Part shown: positions 24,393 to 37,900 of the stretch, piece by piece | Layout of the letters: the number at the start of each line of letters is the position of its first letter | Numbering within the stretch: position 1 is the first letter of the stretch | Notes under the pieces: generated by a model | Seen by the model: the letters and a program-made list of their open reading frames with translations, nothing else | Database searches by the model: none | Told to the model about the DNA's origin: nothing | Translations under genes and position numbers: made by a program | NCBI RefSeq assembly: GCF_035083965.1 | Contig: NC_089736.1 | Coordinates: 4,095,501 to 4,159,500 of the forward strand | Length of the DNA: 64,000 bases | Direction of reading: 5' to 3' | Source of the DNA: Branchiostoma lanceolatum | Taxonomy: Eukaryota > Chordata > Leptocardii > Amphioxiformes > Branchiostomatidae

Positions 24393-24432
24393 AGAGACCA
24401 AGGAGGTTATTTTAACCTCCTTGGAGAGACCA
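24393..24432. mobile_element. 24-bp palindromic mini-insertion with 8-bp target duplication
   Basis: The octamer AGAGACCA occurs at 24393-24400 and 24425-24432. Between them is a 24-bp near-perfect hairpin (AGGAGGTTA ... TAACCTCCTTGG). It is the same sequence family as the insertion at 39853-39877. It looks like two hAT-type terminal repeats with nothing between them. Confidence 0.75.
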
Positions 24433-24503
24433 AACATATCTTTTGGGGTTAAATGCCTAGTGGATTCTTATATAAGCTATATGAAGGTTCAAGATTATCA
24501 TTG

Positions 24504-24534
<31 letters not shown>

Positions 24535-25453
24535 CAATTAAAATAACGGTACGTACTCGGCTCCTGGTTCGACTATTTCAGCATTCCAAATGAACTTGTA
24601 TCAACAGCAATGGGGAATACCTGAAGTTTCGGGTCAAAGTACTCGGACGTAAGTCGTCGTAGTCCGCTGCATGGAAGTAGTCCTTTATCAATAATCGTCA
24701 GAAATGACACTTACTTACATTGTACCACGACAGAAAAAGTACATTTCCTCTTAAACTACAGCTATATACATTCTAGTATTCATTAAACCTTACGAAACAA
24801 ATAGATTAAGTTCAAATGAATGCGCATGGTGTTCTTATTTCTAATGTGATGTGGCCTTGCATGACTCACCTAAAAATCAGGGTATTTCCATTAGTAGATG
24901 ACTCAATTTGGGTATTTCCATGACTAGCAGAAAACCCCTTCTACTTTTAGATACAGACCAGACGTGCTATATACATTCTCAGCAGTCATACCGTCGATAG
25001 AATACGAGAGGATTCTTTTCTGTACAAAACGTCGAGACAGAATCCAGGTACTTATTTTATAATAACTCAACATACACATTGCCTTATGGCAGGCAAGTTT
25101 CTTCTGATACAATTTTTCCGGATCTAGAAATTAGTTGTATTGGAAATTAATGTTGAGTTTGGACTAGGCAGCAGTTGATCTAGGGGTGATCTTGAAACTA
25201 TGTTAAACTTTGTAGTGTGTGTATGTGTGTATACATGCAGTTTTCCATCAATATTTAACAGTAGCAACTTAAGCAAAAATGTTCACACTTTAATACAAAG
25301 AAGGATTTGCATCATACATAGTCATCGTTTGGGTCACCATTCAGTCACTAGATTATAAATGTGGCGTTTCAGAAAATAGCACCTGCTTCTGGAGCTGAGC
25401 GTCCAAAGCTGATTAGATTATTTTGAACTATACACCATACAGATACAAAGAAG
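24433..25453. other. Shared 5' region of the two divergent Met-Gly-Gln genes
   Basis: Together with the mini-insertion this forms the 1.4-kb head-to-head region between 24048 and 25454. No exon is seen. A short near-repeat with GGGTATTTCCAT occurs at about 24880 and 24910. Confidence 0.4.
24504..24530. repeat. (AT)n microsatellite
   Basis: Uninterrupted AT dinucleotide run of about 27 bases. Confidence 0.95.
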
Positions 25454-26416
25454 ATGGGTCAGTCAATGAGCATTCACTCAGTGTCACCAGAAGGCCAACA
25501 GAGTAATGAAGTGGAATCCGATGAATATGACATAAAGGTATGTGATTTTTTATAATTGCATGATTGCATCCATGGCCTGGTACTTGGACTGTGATCCCAA
25601 AACAGGCAACATATTCAGTCTATCCTTCATACATTCAAGTAAGGAAATGTTGTGATAGAGAAACAAACGAGATTATTGTTTGTATCACCTCAGATTGTAG
25701 AAGAGATCAACAAACCCAAACTTGGAAAACTCATCATCGAGTACTGTGGAAACGAAGGATCAACAGATGATGAACAAGCAGCATCTATGCGCAAGTTACT
25801 GCAGCAAGCAATCACTAGCCTGGAACCCCAACAGAAGCAGTACCCAGGAGTATGGAGGGATGCAGACCTGACGATATTTGACCTGTATGGGAACGGTTAT
25901 GTGATTAGGTCTGGTGAGGGTTCTGTGAAGTTTATAGCTCAGATTACAGGGAAAGGTGACGTCCAGCTTAGCAAGGTCAAGGACGAAAGTTGGTGGACCT
26001 CCATGAAAGCACTTGCGTGGAGGCAGAATACTCCGCAGCTTTCGATAGAGGGCCCCCCACCTGTCCATAGTAATGCTAGTCAAAGGTGGTTGCTTCCGTG
26101 GCCTTTAAATTTTCGTGGCTCACAGCCAGAGGCCGATCAGGCAGGGGGTCTCTCTTCAAACGGTATAGAACATGAGCAAAGCACATCGCCATCTCAGATG
26201 GAACCAGATCTAGAGAGCATTGATACAGATGGGGCAATAGATGGCCATCGGTCAGGATCAACCTCCCTTGTTCCAAAAGACCCTACTCCTGACCCACGAA
26301 GAGGGGAGGATGAAAGCCAGGGTGGGTTAAGGGCAGTGATTTGCAATAACCGTTTAGTTTCGTGTATAAAAGAATACACTCCACATCTCTCACTACCTTG
26401 GGCAAAATTTTACTAA
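25454..26416 (+). CDS. Unrecognised protein with N-myristoylation motif
   Basis: Two exons, 25454-25537 (MGQSMSIHSVSPEGQQ..., donor GTATGT) and 25694-26416, joined in phase 0, 268 aa. MGQSMS fits the N-myristoylation consensus well (Gly2, Ser6). I do not recognise the family. The folded part seems to be about residues 29-135, containing LGKLIIEYCGNEGSTDD, a Gln-rich helix and YPGVWRDADLTIFDLYGNG. The rest is low-complexity, Pro/Ser/acidic and probably disordered, so the last part of the frame may be an extension past an unrecognised splice site. It has the same phase-0 intron position after a short first exon as the minus-strand neighbour at 23105-24048. Confidence 0.55.
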
Positions 26417-28904
26417 TCCAAGAATTTAGTTCAACCGTTAATATACATTGGTCTATTGAATATCTATTCTAATTTGTAGCTTCACCGTTTCAGATAATTG
26501 GACAGGGCCCCCTCTATAACATTCTCATTTACCATCTATCATATGGATATAACCAATTCACGGAACTGTAAATATTTTCAACTTTACTGGTTTAAACATT
26601 TAGGAATGGAACCCCTAAGTATACAATTCTGAAAAAAATAACCAATAAGCCCTGTCACATGCAACAATTTCTAAACTTTTGTACCATTTTGTACAAGCCT
26701 TGCTTAATCACATGCACACACTTCTATCAATTGTCAGCTTAATTAATTGCTTCTCATATAATGCAGTTCATTCGTAAAGCTTTAGATGCCAAGCATGGGT
26801 GTTGAGGATACATCATGCTAAAGAATTAGCAAGAATATCTGATATTGTTTAATGAACATGTACCATATCAATTAGTAGAAACTGCATATGACATACAATT
26901 TACAAATGTATGCTTATGATGGACTGTCATGTGTACTCCTGTAATTCATTTCACCAGAAATGTTTATCAATGTCTCAGAGAAAAGAACCAGATTCATTTC
27001 ATCCTGTAAGTGCTTGTAGTATAAATTTGTATGTTATCACTGTTAGGGACATGTACAAATGTATTCCCAGAAATTTCTGAACTGAAAATAGAACAGCAAC
27101 ACTGAATCATGTGCCATGGGGGATTTCCCCTGAAAATGCCAGCCATCGTTAACATTTCATGATTACTGCATCTGACTATGCTGTAGTTTTTGCACTCAAC
27201 GAGGGACAACTCACCATTCTCCTGCTTAGACTTCTAACACAATTCCTGATGTATGACACTGAAAGATGTGAATATGGCATAGATGTATACTTGTAAGACA
27301 GTAGAAAGAACAAAAGAAATCATGATCATTTTATTGGCATTCAGAAATTTACAATATCATCATACTCAGCTATGCATACATGAATACAAGAAATATTACA
27401 GAATTCCTCATTACTTCAGTGCTTTTACTGGAATTCACTGAAAGAAGTCATTCTTATGTGACTGAAGCAGCAAGACTCAGCTTAAAATGTCTTTGATATT
27501 ATTAAAAACGCTGCGGTAGTTTAAAAAAAAAAGTCCTAGTCAAGGAGCGAGGTTAAGCCACTAACAATTTTCAAAAGACCTGACAACTCTTCAATAAAAG
27601 TCTACTATCCAGGAGCTGAATTATGTCATTTTTACAAGAGCACCACAGCTAAGTTGAGAACACAAAAATCTGAATAGCTACTCTAAATCTCAATGATTTC
27701 TATCGACTTACTAAAATACCCCACACATTCCTACTAAAATTCTAGACTTATATGATTTAGCGTACTATGTGATACAAGCTAAACAGTGCCAGACAACTTA
27801 ACTACAACTAAACATTTTTCAGTCTAAAATATATCAATTTGAATGAGAAGTTTGAGCAAAAAACAACATTCAACTGAGTATATCTTTACACACTATCCTC
27901 CTACCAAAAATAAGGAAATAATACTGACACATTAATGCAAAATGTAAATTAGTTGAGGTAGCTGAAGAACCCACTGTCCTATTAGTATAATATTCTTAGC
28001 AGAGCAGAATGACTGAATGTCATTCATAATTCATACTAGAGCCGTAAGCAAAGTTTTACTTTGCCAAGAGTTGCTGACCTGCTATCATATTGGCCAAAAT
28101 ATTTCTTGAAATTTTGAAAGAAATCAGTGAATCTGTCCAAAAAAAGTTGTCTCTGCAACAGTTTTGACTTTACACTAGATGTACTTGTCTGGTTTCTTAC
28201 TTTACAAAGAACAGCTTTTGAAAATTTTCTCTTTTCTTTACAATGTTTCTTAATAATTTGCCTTACATTTTTAAATGTCCTTTGTTCTAGTACAAGGAGA
28301 AAATCTATGAAAGTCAATGATCTGTTGCGAATGCAAGTAGAACTGCCCCCTAAACACTGTCCCAATCAGGCCATACAATGTTTTTGATTTACCCCAGTAG
28401 CAAGTAGATAAGAAATTGCTGTAATTGGAGTGCTATCAACTGATGTATCTTCACCCCCTGTTACGGGTACAAGGAAAAACGATTATTGGTTGTTACACCG
28501 CATTTTGTCCATTCAATTTTTGTTACAACATAAGGCCATGGAATTCGTCACTTTTATTGGTCAATTCCACAGCTGTGAAAAAGGGCATTGGCTTGTCCAT
28601 GGTTGTAGACTTTTTCACATTTGCAAACCCAGGTTTACCTTTATCTACAGATGTAGGCCAAGTAAGTACTCTGTGTTATGACCCTTTAATAATAGACCAC
28701 TAAAGATGTATTCCACAGCTGTGAATTAAGTTACGCCATGGTGGTGAACTGTGTTACAAAAAGTCATGAAGTACATTCTCAAGCCACAGAAATCACCACT
28801 AAAAATGCTGAATTCCACAGCTGTGGAATCTATCTATCTAGTGTCTAAAACCAAGCTTATGTGGCCTATGGGGACAGGATATGATAAATTGCCTCTATAC
28901 TAGA
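26417..28904. other. Intergenic, 3' flanks
   Basis: AT-rich with no supportable exon. It holds a kappaB-like GGGGATTTCCCC near 27119 and three copies of a palindrome near 28565-28828 (separate entry). Confidence 0.4.
28565..28828. repeat. Three copies of the palindrome TTCCACAGCTGTGAA
   Basis: Copies at 28565-28579, 28711-28725 and 28813-28828 (the last is TTCCACAGCTGTGGAA). The core CAGCTG is an E-box. They lie within 264 bases just beyond the 3' end of NT5C3. Confidence 0.8.
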
Positions 28905-31900
28905 CTATAGAATCTTTTTCAAGATAGCATTTGGCACATCCATGGTACTGTCTGACACCAGCACAATGTCATATGCCTCCTTGTATTTTTCTAACCTCTC
29001 CTCAATCTGAAACAGAAAAAAGGTTGGCAAATGTTAGTGACAATAGATTTCTATGATGAATGATTGTTATTTCATGTTATACACCTTACAACTGACAGAA
29101 AATGACCAAAATACATCACAAAAAGTTCAAACTTCCCTCCAAAAAAATCATCCCAAACACATGTAAAAAACAATGACATTGATTTGCTCCAAGTTGGTAA
29201 AAAAGAAACAAGCCACATGATAGGCTCTCAAGAATCATGTGACAGATCTTGTGCCCAGAAAACTATGACTGCTCTGGGTACAAGATTATCCATTGCAGCA
29301 GACCCACCTATACATTTCATCCAGAACTGCAATTAAACTATTTTCCCCTTTCTACATTGATTTCTACGGCAAAACATGACTACTGAAGCCAGAAACGAAG
29401 AAAAGATAGTGGAAGGCTCAATGTAGCCCATTCCACTTAGCTAAACAAGGATGCATAGTATCTCTTCGCAATGTAACACTTGTAAAAACATTGTGAAACT
29501 CACATTGTCATTAAGAAAGCCTATCTTGAGGATATGTTGCATGTTTGGCACCCCGTCAGCCATCCTGAGGTCACCCATGGAATCCCCCATCAGGATGATA
29601 TTGCGGCGTTCCCTAAGCGTCGTAAAGTAGTCCGAGTTCCGCAGGGCTCCCTCGTTCTTGTTGTACGTGTGCACCAGGTCCCCCTTGAAACCCACCAACA
29701 TACCCTGTTGACAGACAAGATTATCTTATATACCTCAGAGTCTACAACAATTGTGAATGACAGAGAAATTAGATCTAGTTATACTGTATATACGTACATT
29801 CAAAACAAAATTAACAAGCTTCCAGGCAGGTTTCCTTGGAAGTGTCACAAGAAGTGAAATTACAATTCAAGCGGTATATTCTACACTGATTTAACTTTTT
29901 TTACCTCAAAGTACTATCTGGCATTCTATTGTCATACATGTTTCAACACTAGCCTGATTTAAACATACCTTTTAAAGTCAACTTGGAATCAACTCAGTGG
30001 CTTCAAGGAGCCGACTCAAAAAAATGCATATAAATCAGGCCATTATAAGACAGAATGCTGTGTGTATTATTATCAAAAAGAGAATGAATAGTCTTACATT
30101 CTGTAAATAATGCTTAAAATAAGATAGAGAAGACTTTTGCTTCCCAACATACATATGTAAAAAACAACAAATGTGACATTCTGAGGGAACTAAACCCACA
30201 TCATGGTTGAAGTCCATGTAGTTGGACACGACCCTCATGTTGGCGTACATCTGGGAGTGCTGCTTGATGATCTCCTCCAGGATGTCTCCGATCCCCGCCG
30301 AGAAGATCAGCATCGGCACGTTGTGCTCGTGAAGGGCGTGGAACTGCCAATCACAACCCTCTCTGGAGGACAAACAGATAAATGTAGGTCAGTGTGCTGA
30401 AGGTCATCATTTGCAGGTTACTCGAAAGCTTTTTAAAAAGAGACTCTGGGAAGGTGGCTTCATGATGCTTTTCTCTTTCTTTTTATATCCATGAAAAATG
30501 GAGATATAGTTTTGGGTGTGTCTCTGTGTGTGTGTGTCTCTCTCTCTCTGTGTTTCCAGACTATTGTAGTCAGCATAAATTAAGAGCCTCTAGATGGATT
30601 ATGAATTTGGTATGTGGGTGGGTGTTGGGAAGAGGAAAGTCAAGGTCGATCTTGGGCCCCCCTGATATGTGACCTTGACTTGAAGTTGTAAAGTATTTTT
30701 ATGCATAGGAAAAATCAGTGATAGTACAGAAAGCTACACTTGCTTAATGCTTGTTTCTAACCTAGAAGAAAGCAACCATTGTTTACATTCACAAAGAGAG
30801 AGGAAATTATTACTATTAGCAGAATTTCTGTTCAAATACACTATAATTGTACTAAGAATTAAGTATTTCTAAAACACATCATTGTGTGAGAAATGTGACT
30901 TTGATGTTGTTTTTACCATGATCTCAGATGGTTCTTAGCATAATTAGATTAAGAGGGATTACGGGAAATGATGTCATGGGTCAGGCATGTAAGGTCATAG
31001 GTCAAATCCAGGGCGACAGAACACTCAGCAACAAACCTCATTTGAGCATTTGACTCCTTAACAGCGAGGGATAGATCAGACTGCTTCAATCCGCACTCAA
31101 CGAGAACTCCGGTGCCCTTAGTATACCTGATGACACATCGAAACTTCAACATCACAAACAGGGGTCACTTAAACATCAACATGCACATATCAACAGCGCT
31201 GCTCTCTGAGATATAGAACGTCAAAACTGTCCTCTGTTCAAAAGACGTAGTACATGTAACTGACTTCCTTTGCCTTTCTTGTCATTTCTATTTCTAAGTG
31301 GCAAAAATATTTGATGAAGAAAATTCTTTCATATTTTTGTTCATTTTTCTACCACGAGAGGCAGCAAGCAGTTGACAGGCACATGTTTATCATTGTTTGT
31401 ACTGTGATACAAACCTGAGCATAGCATTAGACTCCCTGACAGCTCTGGTGAGGTCTTCCCTCCGGAAGTTGCATGCAACAATAGCTGACTGAGCCTTTGT
31501 CCACCTAAGTGTGAATTTTTGACACCTCAGCTCTGTCATATCAATATCATACAAACTTAGGAAAAAATGTTAATCTTTTTAGACATAACATACTTCTAAA
31601 TTTTGCTGTGAAACAAGATTTTAAAACTTTTTCTTGTAACTTACTTATTATGACTTTCTCAGCAATAAATCATCATGAAATAGAAAAAAATCACATTTCT
31701 AAAGAGCAAGTCTTAAAAGCAATTTACACAAGTTAGCATAAAATAAGCGCAATACCTCAGCTCAATAGAGAATGACTGCTTGTCTTTTTAATCTTTGTTT
31801 AGTACAACAGAAAGATTTGTCTGTTAAAAGCCAAACTTTTGACTGCAAAACTGCCAACAACATCATACAAAAGTAGTAGAAACAATAGCTGAATAAAACA

Positions 31901-34900
31901 GTTCATGGACTGGATGTATACAATAAAATATGTGAAAATGTACAGACAGTTGAACACTATCAAGCAACATTCTATACTGCATGCATATTGAAACCTACCA
32001 CTCCATCATGAAGGGGATCTTTTCCTCTATTGTCATCTTGGCATTGATCTCTATAGGGTAGTAGGTATCTCTCAATTCATCCAGCTGGAAAGAGAAATAA
32101 TAGAGATATGGTAAGTCAAATTCACTTCCAGATTTAATACTCGAGCATGGCAGACAATATTCATACCATACTCTCATCTCCCAAATAAACGTACCGGTAC
32201 GTTTATTTTTTTCAGCCTCAAAATCCACCCAGTACGTTCTTATTTTGGACAGTACGTTTATTAATTTTTTGAAAATCAGAGTTTTGCTAACCAGGGATCC
32301 CATCAAAATCGAAAGTTTGGGTATTCCTGCCCATATTTCCCCGACATTTTTGCTCATAATTTGCTATTTTTCGGCCTAGCGGCGTTGATTTCCCTGCTGC
32401 TATGACCCGGCATTTGTGAAATCCTGGCGGTACTAACATGTCAGTCGATCTCGATACAAAGTAAATGTTGTTATCTCAGACAAAATAAGACGCCACACTT
32501 AAGTTTTGAAATCTATTTTTCATATAAACAACATTGACAGTCTTTTCCCGTTCTAGACCATCTGAATTCTTACAGTGATCGCAAAATTTACGCTCGAAAA
32601 AGACAAAAACATTGCCAAAAGAACAACCTTGGAACAACGTAATCAACACCATGAATGCTCAAGTTACCATTGAGTCGCATGTAAATTCTACTCACGTGAA
32701 ATACAGCCTTTCCTCAAAACTTTTAGAATATGAAAATAACACCACATTATGACAGTGTCTTAGCATTAAAAACTGAATAATACTTTTAAAATCTACAAAA
32801 ACATTTAAATCCTACGGTTCCTACCACAAACATGAAAATTCAGCCCTTGGAAAATCGCCACAGTACAGTAACGCACGCCACTAGAAGTTTCCCACGGACG
32901 GAAGAACTCACTTCTACCAAGGGGAAACAGCTCTTTTTGATCTTCCAATAAAACTCTTTTGTCTTTGTCAGAAATGTGTGGTATTTCAAGAAAGTGAATT
33001 CCCACTTAATAGTTGATAAACAACACTAAGTTGCAATCTATATTCAGTAATTATCACCTACGATGTTTTGACAAAAATCACTCCCCTACAAACAAATTGG
33101 CTGAGTATTCTCAGAACTTAATGTAGCTCTCTGTTAGCCCCACCCCTTACTGTCTGTGTTCCTGTGTTCGGTGCCGCTCCGTCTGACTCGCGCTTTGATG
33201 TGTAACATGAGAACCCTGTGGTTTGTGGTAATGTTTTAGATGTAACCAAGGAACTTTTAATCAGAAAGAGAGAGCACAAAATAGAGCAAGCCTGAGATTT
33301 CTCACATCTAAACAATGAATTTGTTGACAACTAAGTTTCTCAAAATGAAAGATTTTTTCTGCATACATCAAGGGTAATTTTTGGATTTGAAATTATTTGG
33401 ATTGCAACAACACAATAAAGGAGAATATGTGATAATGTTCTTTATAATAAGGTGATTTTGTGGAAAGCATATACTTCTAGTAATGTTTACAAAATTAATC
33501 CATGTTTCTATATGCAATGCATACATGATAAATGGAAAGTTGAGCAAGAAAAAGTACTAGTAACAACTAACATCATACATGTCATAGTTCAACCTTTTCT
33601 ACATGGCTTTTACAAATACGTAATACTTGTATTTTCATCGGATATTCAGGATATGGTAATTTTCTGTTCAAGTTCTAAATGTTGATACATTTGTACAAGG
33701 TGTTACCCATGCAAGTGAACTGAGAAGTTTGGCAACTACTTCTGTTTTAATGATATGCCAGTTTATACAATAATTTTCCTTGATCACTTGGTTCAAGTTC
33801 CAAGTAGAAAATTATGTATCATGTACATTTTCACTTGTTGAATTTGAAGCACCGTTGGCCCCCGCGGGGAACCTATGCCCAATTTTTCCAAAAGTGGAGA
33901 AAATGATTATAATTTGAACAAGATATCTACAGTTATTCGGTTCATTATTTACATACTTATATAGAATATGTAAATAAAAAGAACCTACGTGCTTATCATC
34001 TTCTTTCCCTAAGACAGAAGTAGCATGGACACAGTTAACGTGTCGATTTGGTAATTTTCCGGGGGGTACGTTTATTCCGGGGGGTATGTTTATTAGATTT
34101 TAAAAATTTGTCCAGGGGGTATGTTTATTCCGGGGGGTATGTTTATTTGGGAGATGAGAGTAGGTCATTGTCATATTCCGATTCACACATGTAGTCACAT
34201 AGATTATGTCAAAATAATGTCTGCTACATTCTCCTACACAGGGCCTAACCTATACAATGTACCTTAGGGGGGCTCTGCTAAACCAGGCTCTCCTAAACTT
34301 TTGTGGGCGTGACCCTATCAGAGAATAAGCTTTACCCAAAGAAAACATGCAGTTTTCTGATTGGCTATCAGCTGGTTAGAGGCCATGCCCACAAAACCTC
34401 AGCCGGTTTAGCAGAGCTGAAACAAAGAAGAGAGTAGAACAGTCTCCTGGGCTCCCGGGGATCGAACACGGGCCCACCAGTCCAAAAGACTCCAAAAGGT
34501 ACATAGTATAGGCCGTGGGCAAGGCTCTGCATAGGAGAATGTTTAACTATTGATTATGAATACTTACAATTTGTTTTTTTGACTCTGGCACCAGTGTTGA
34601 GTCTTCTAGTACATCTGAAACAGGACAAAGTGGTTACAGTCTACTGTAAAAAGTGACAAAACCAGCAAAATTCATTTCAATGATTACCAAAATGTTGGTA
34701 TGTGGTAAGATATAACTCATACGTTTTAACCTGGTTCTATGATGATGTCACCTTGCACTGAATCACATGCATTTTAACATGTATGTATCTTGCTTCCAAT
34801 GATTATGGAAAAAAAAATAACGTAACATGAAATATTTACACCATGGACATGCGACATGCAAAAATGCACTACACAGCAGTTGCAGGGTAGGGTAGGGTTG

Positions 34901-37900
34901 GGTAGGGTTCAATGCGAGGATTTGGGAATAATAACTCTGCATAAGCATAGGTAGATTGTTTTGGAAACTTTTGTGTGTGGGAAGACTTTTCCCCACATCT
35001 TTTGCAACCAGATCTAGATTCAGACCTGAGAAATTATTCTCATACACTGTAACCAAAGCCTGATGTGATGCAGTGCTCTGAGGTCTCTGTTGATAATTTC
35101 ACAAACTGCAGCTAGAATAATGCACAATTTGCTGCCTTTGCGGAGGTTTTGCGCTCTACAAATGCATTTTTAACCCAATAATTTTGCATTTCCCAACTCA
35201 CTGAAACTTGCAGCAACTCTCGTGCCTTTGTAGGCCCATCTGGTGATTGTGTAGTCAAAATCAGTGATGACCTAAGATAAGAATTAACACATATGATCTG
35301 TAATGAACCATGCGACTTTGCGGGGACGCGGTTTCCCTAGCGACTTACTGTGACACGTGGCACACCGCTTCCCATTGATGGAGAAACGAGACAATGTCAT
35401 GTCAAAGTCCGTGATTATCTGGAAAAATGGTTGGAGAGACAGAACATTGGTTTATACAAGAGATGGGGACTAGGAACACTTGGACACCTTGACTGTCACA
35501 GTGGGTGATGTTTATGATATAATACATTGAATTTGAAAGTTATGAGAATCTACATGTAAAACAGAGGGAGAGGAACATTGTAAATACAAAAACAGGGAAA
35601 TTTTTCTAACGTGAAATATAATTGTATTAAAGAAAAGGCACAAAAGACTATTAACACATAGAACACCAATTTCACATGATGTGCCAGTACTGTAATTATT
35701 GGGATGACTCCTTTGACACTGCCATTCAGTTTCACTACTGATATTATTTCAAAGACTTCATGTCTACTCATTTATCATATGAGCTCCCACTAAATCAATG
35801 TTTAATTATGCATGTCTGAAAACTACCTGCATGTCATAAAATAATTTTTTCAGTGAAACATCAAAGATGGTATGAACTGCCTAACTCTAAGAAGTGTTTT
35901 CCTCTATTTTCTAGGACAGACTCCACTCTTCAGACTATCACTTCACCTGTAGTTTACTCTTTCCATCCTGGATCAGCTGACACAGCAGTTTCTCCACTCT
36001 CTCTTTATCCTTGATGTAGACATTTTCCTTCTGAAGTTCATCCATCTGTGGACAACACAAAAATGTGATTGTGAATCTTCACTTGATAATCGATATCTTG
36101 TCTTTACAAAAAACCTTATAAATGATACTGCAATGAACTTGCAAGCTTTTGTGTCCTTTGTGTATTTTTCAACCTCACAACTCGGTTTTAAATCTTAACC
36201 ATCTTCCTGCTGCCTATCCCAATTTGGTGCTGCAAGGCTGACTTACTGGGAGCTAACCCACTATTTGAGTTGATTTGCATACATCACAAACTTGTCTGTT
36301 TCACACCTGTAATTGCAAATTTACCATGCACAGATTTTTTTTGCATACAGAAAATCCCACCCTTTATTTGGGGTAACCCCTTGAGGGATCAAGTGCTCAT
36401 GAATATTCATGACTTCAGCTCCCTCCAAAACAGATGATGCAACGGCATCAGCTGTTACTATAAACAGATCCCACTCCGGTCATTGACATTGCACACTAAA
36501 TTAGAACAGACCAAAACAAACTGACCATGCCAACAAACACCCCTTGCTTGTGAGATTGCATACATTGGTAGACACACATATTACAGACTCAGATAGAGGA
36601 CATTCAAAGACAATTTACAAAAAGCAAGTTGTCTGCTGTCACTGCTGTGAATATTTGTCATGGAAATGAAATTTTGATTGATATTTCATCCCATGGGGTC
36701 CTCTTGGCGCATGATAAATTGAAGTATCGGTTGATCGATCAATGCCTAATTGTGTTTTTAATGGAAATTTAGGTGGACATTTGACCTACATTTGAGCTTC
36801 GTAACTTATATTGTCATATTCTTATTCGTGTCCAATTGCAGACTAACAGTAACATCTGTTAGTATATACATGATATAAATTGGCCTGGGCAATATCATTG
36901 TTTAGTTTATGCTTGCTCACCAGAAAGTGAAAATCAAGACAATCTAAAATTGCAAAATCAATATTTGAAACTGCATCCTCTGGCAAAATCCTATGTCTGG
37001 AACTCTACCACAGTATGCAGTGGCCTTATTTTTAGTCCAGAGATGGTCATATTTTCAGTTAAGGATAAAGGTGTCATGTTTATATTGAAAGTGCTGCCAA
37101 GGATAAGGTCAGAGTTGATGTTGGCCAAAGGTTGTTGTTATGAACAGAAATAGCAACAATTCTTGCACTGCTAGCACTTTGGATGTACTCTATGTAGTCT
37201 TGTCAGGAAACCACACCTTCAGATAAGGATAAAGGTGTCATGTTTATATTGAAAGTGCTGCCAAGGATAATGTCAGAGTTGATGTTGGCCAAAGGTTGTT
37301 GTTATGAACAGAAATAGCAACAATTCTTGCACTGCTAGCACTTTGGATGTACTCTATGTAGTCTTGTCGTCTTGTCAGGAAACCACACCTTCCAATTCTG
37401 TTATGTAAATGATTTATCATCTAGGACTAGTCGAGTAGGTTGTCTTGAAATGCACCTAGCAATTGGGACATTGCAAAGATGGATTGTATGTCTTGCATGA
37501 GCTGCAGGTGCAAATGGTTGAGATCTGTTTTTCAGTAAAGATACGTCAGACGTCTGAAACAGAATTACTGATTGCACCTGGTTATGATAATTTTTTTTGA
37601 TATTTCAACAAAGTTAACATTATTGCATAAGTCAGTAATTTACATGCATGTTTACCTCCCGCTGTTGGTATGTGTGAAAGGGACCTGTTGTAGCTGACTT
37701 TTGTGAAAACAGCCCATAATAATCCAATTTTGTGGACATACCTACCTGTGGCAAGGAGCAAGCTAAGACGTTTCAGGGCGGCGTCTTTAGACTAGTTTTA
37801 CCTTGCCGTGTGGTACAATGTAAGAAATGAGATAAGATACCAGACTACACTGAAATACACTTACTACAAGCTACTCTACAATTACAATCTACAAGATACA

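Noticed and set aside
31995-32357. 120-codon minus-strand frame reaching into the 2-kb TIR element
   Set aside because: It is NT5C3 exon 5 read through into intron and transposon sequence; the transposon part shows no transposase motif.
34440-34510. Possible tRNA gene
   Set aside because: Only a B-box-like GTTCGATCC is visible; no A box or cloverleaf arms could be found by eye.
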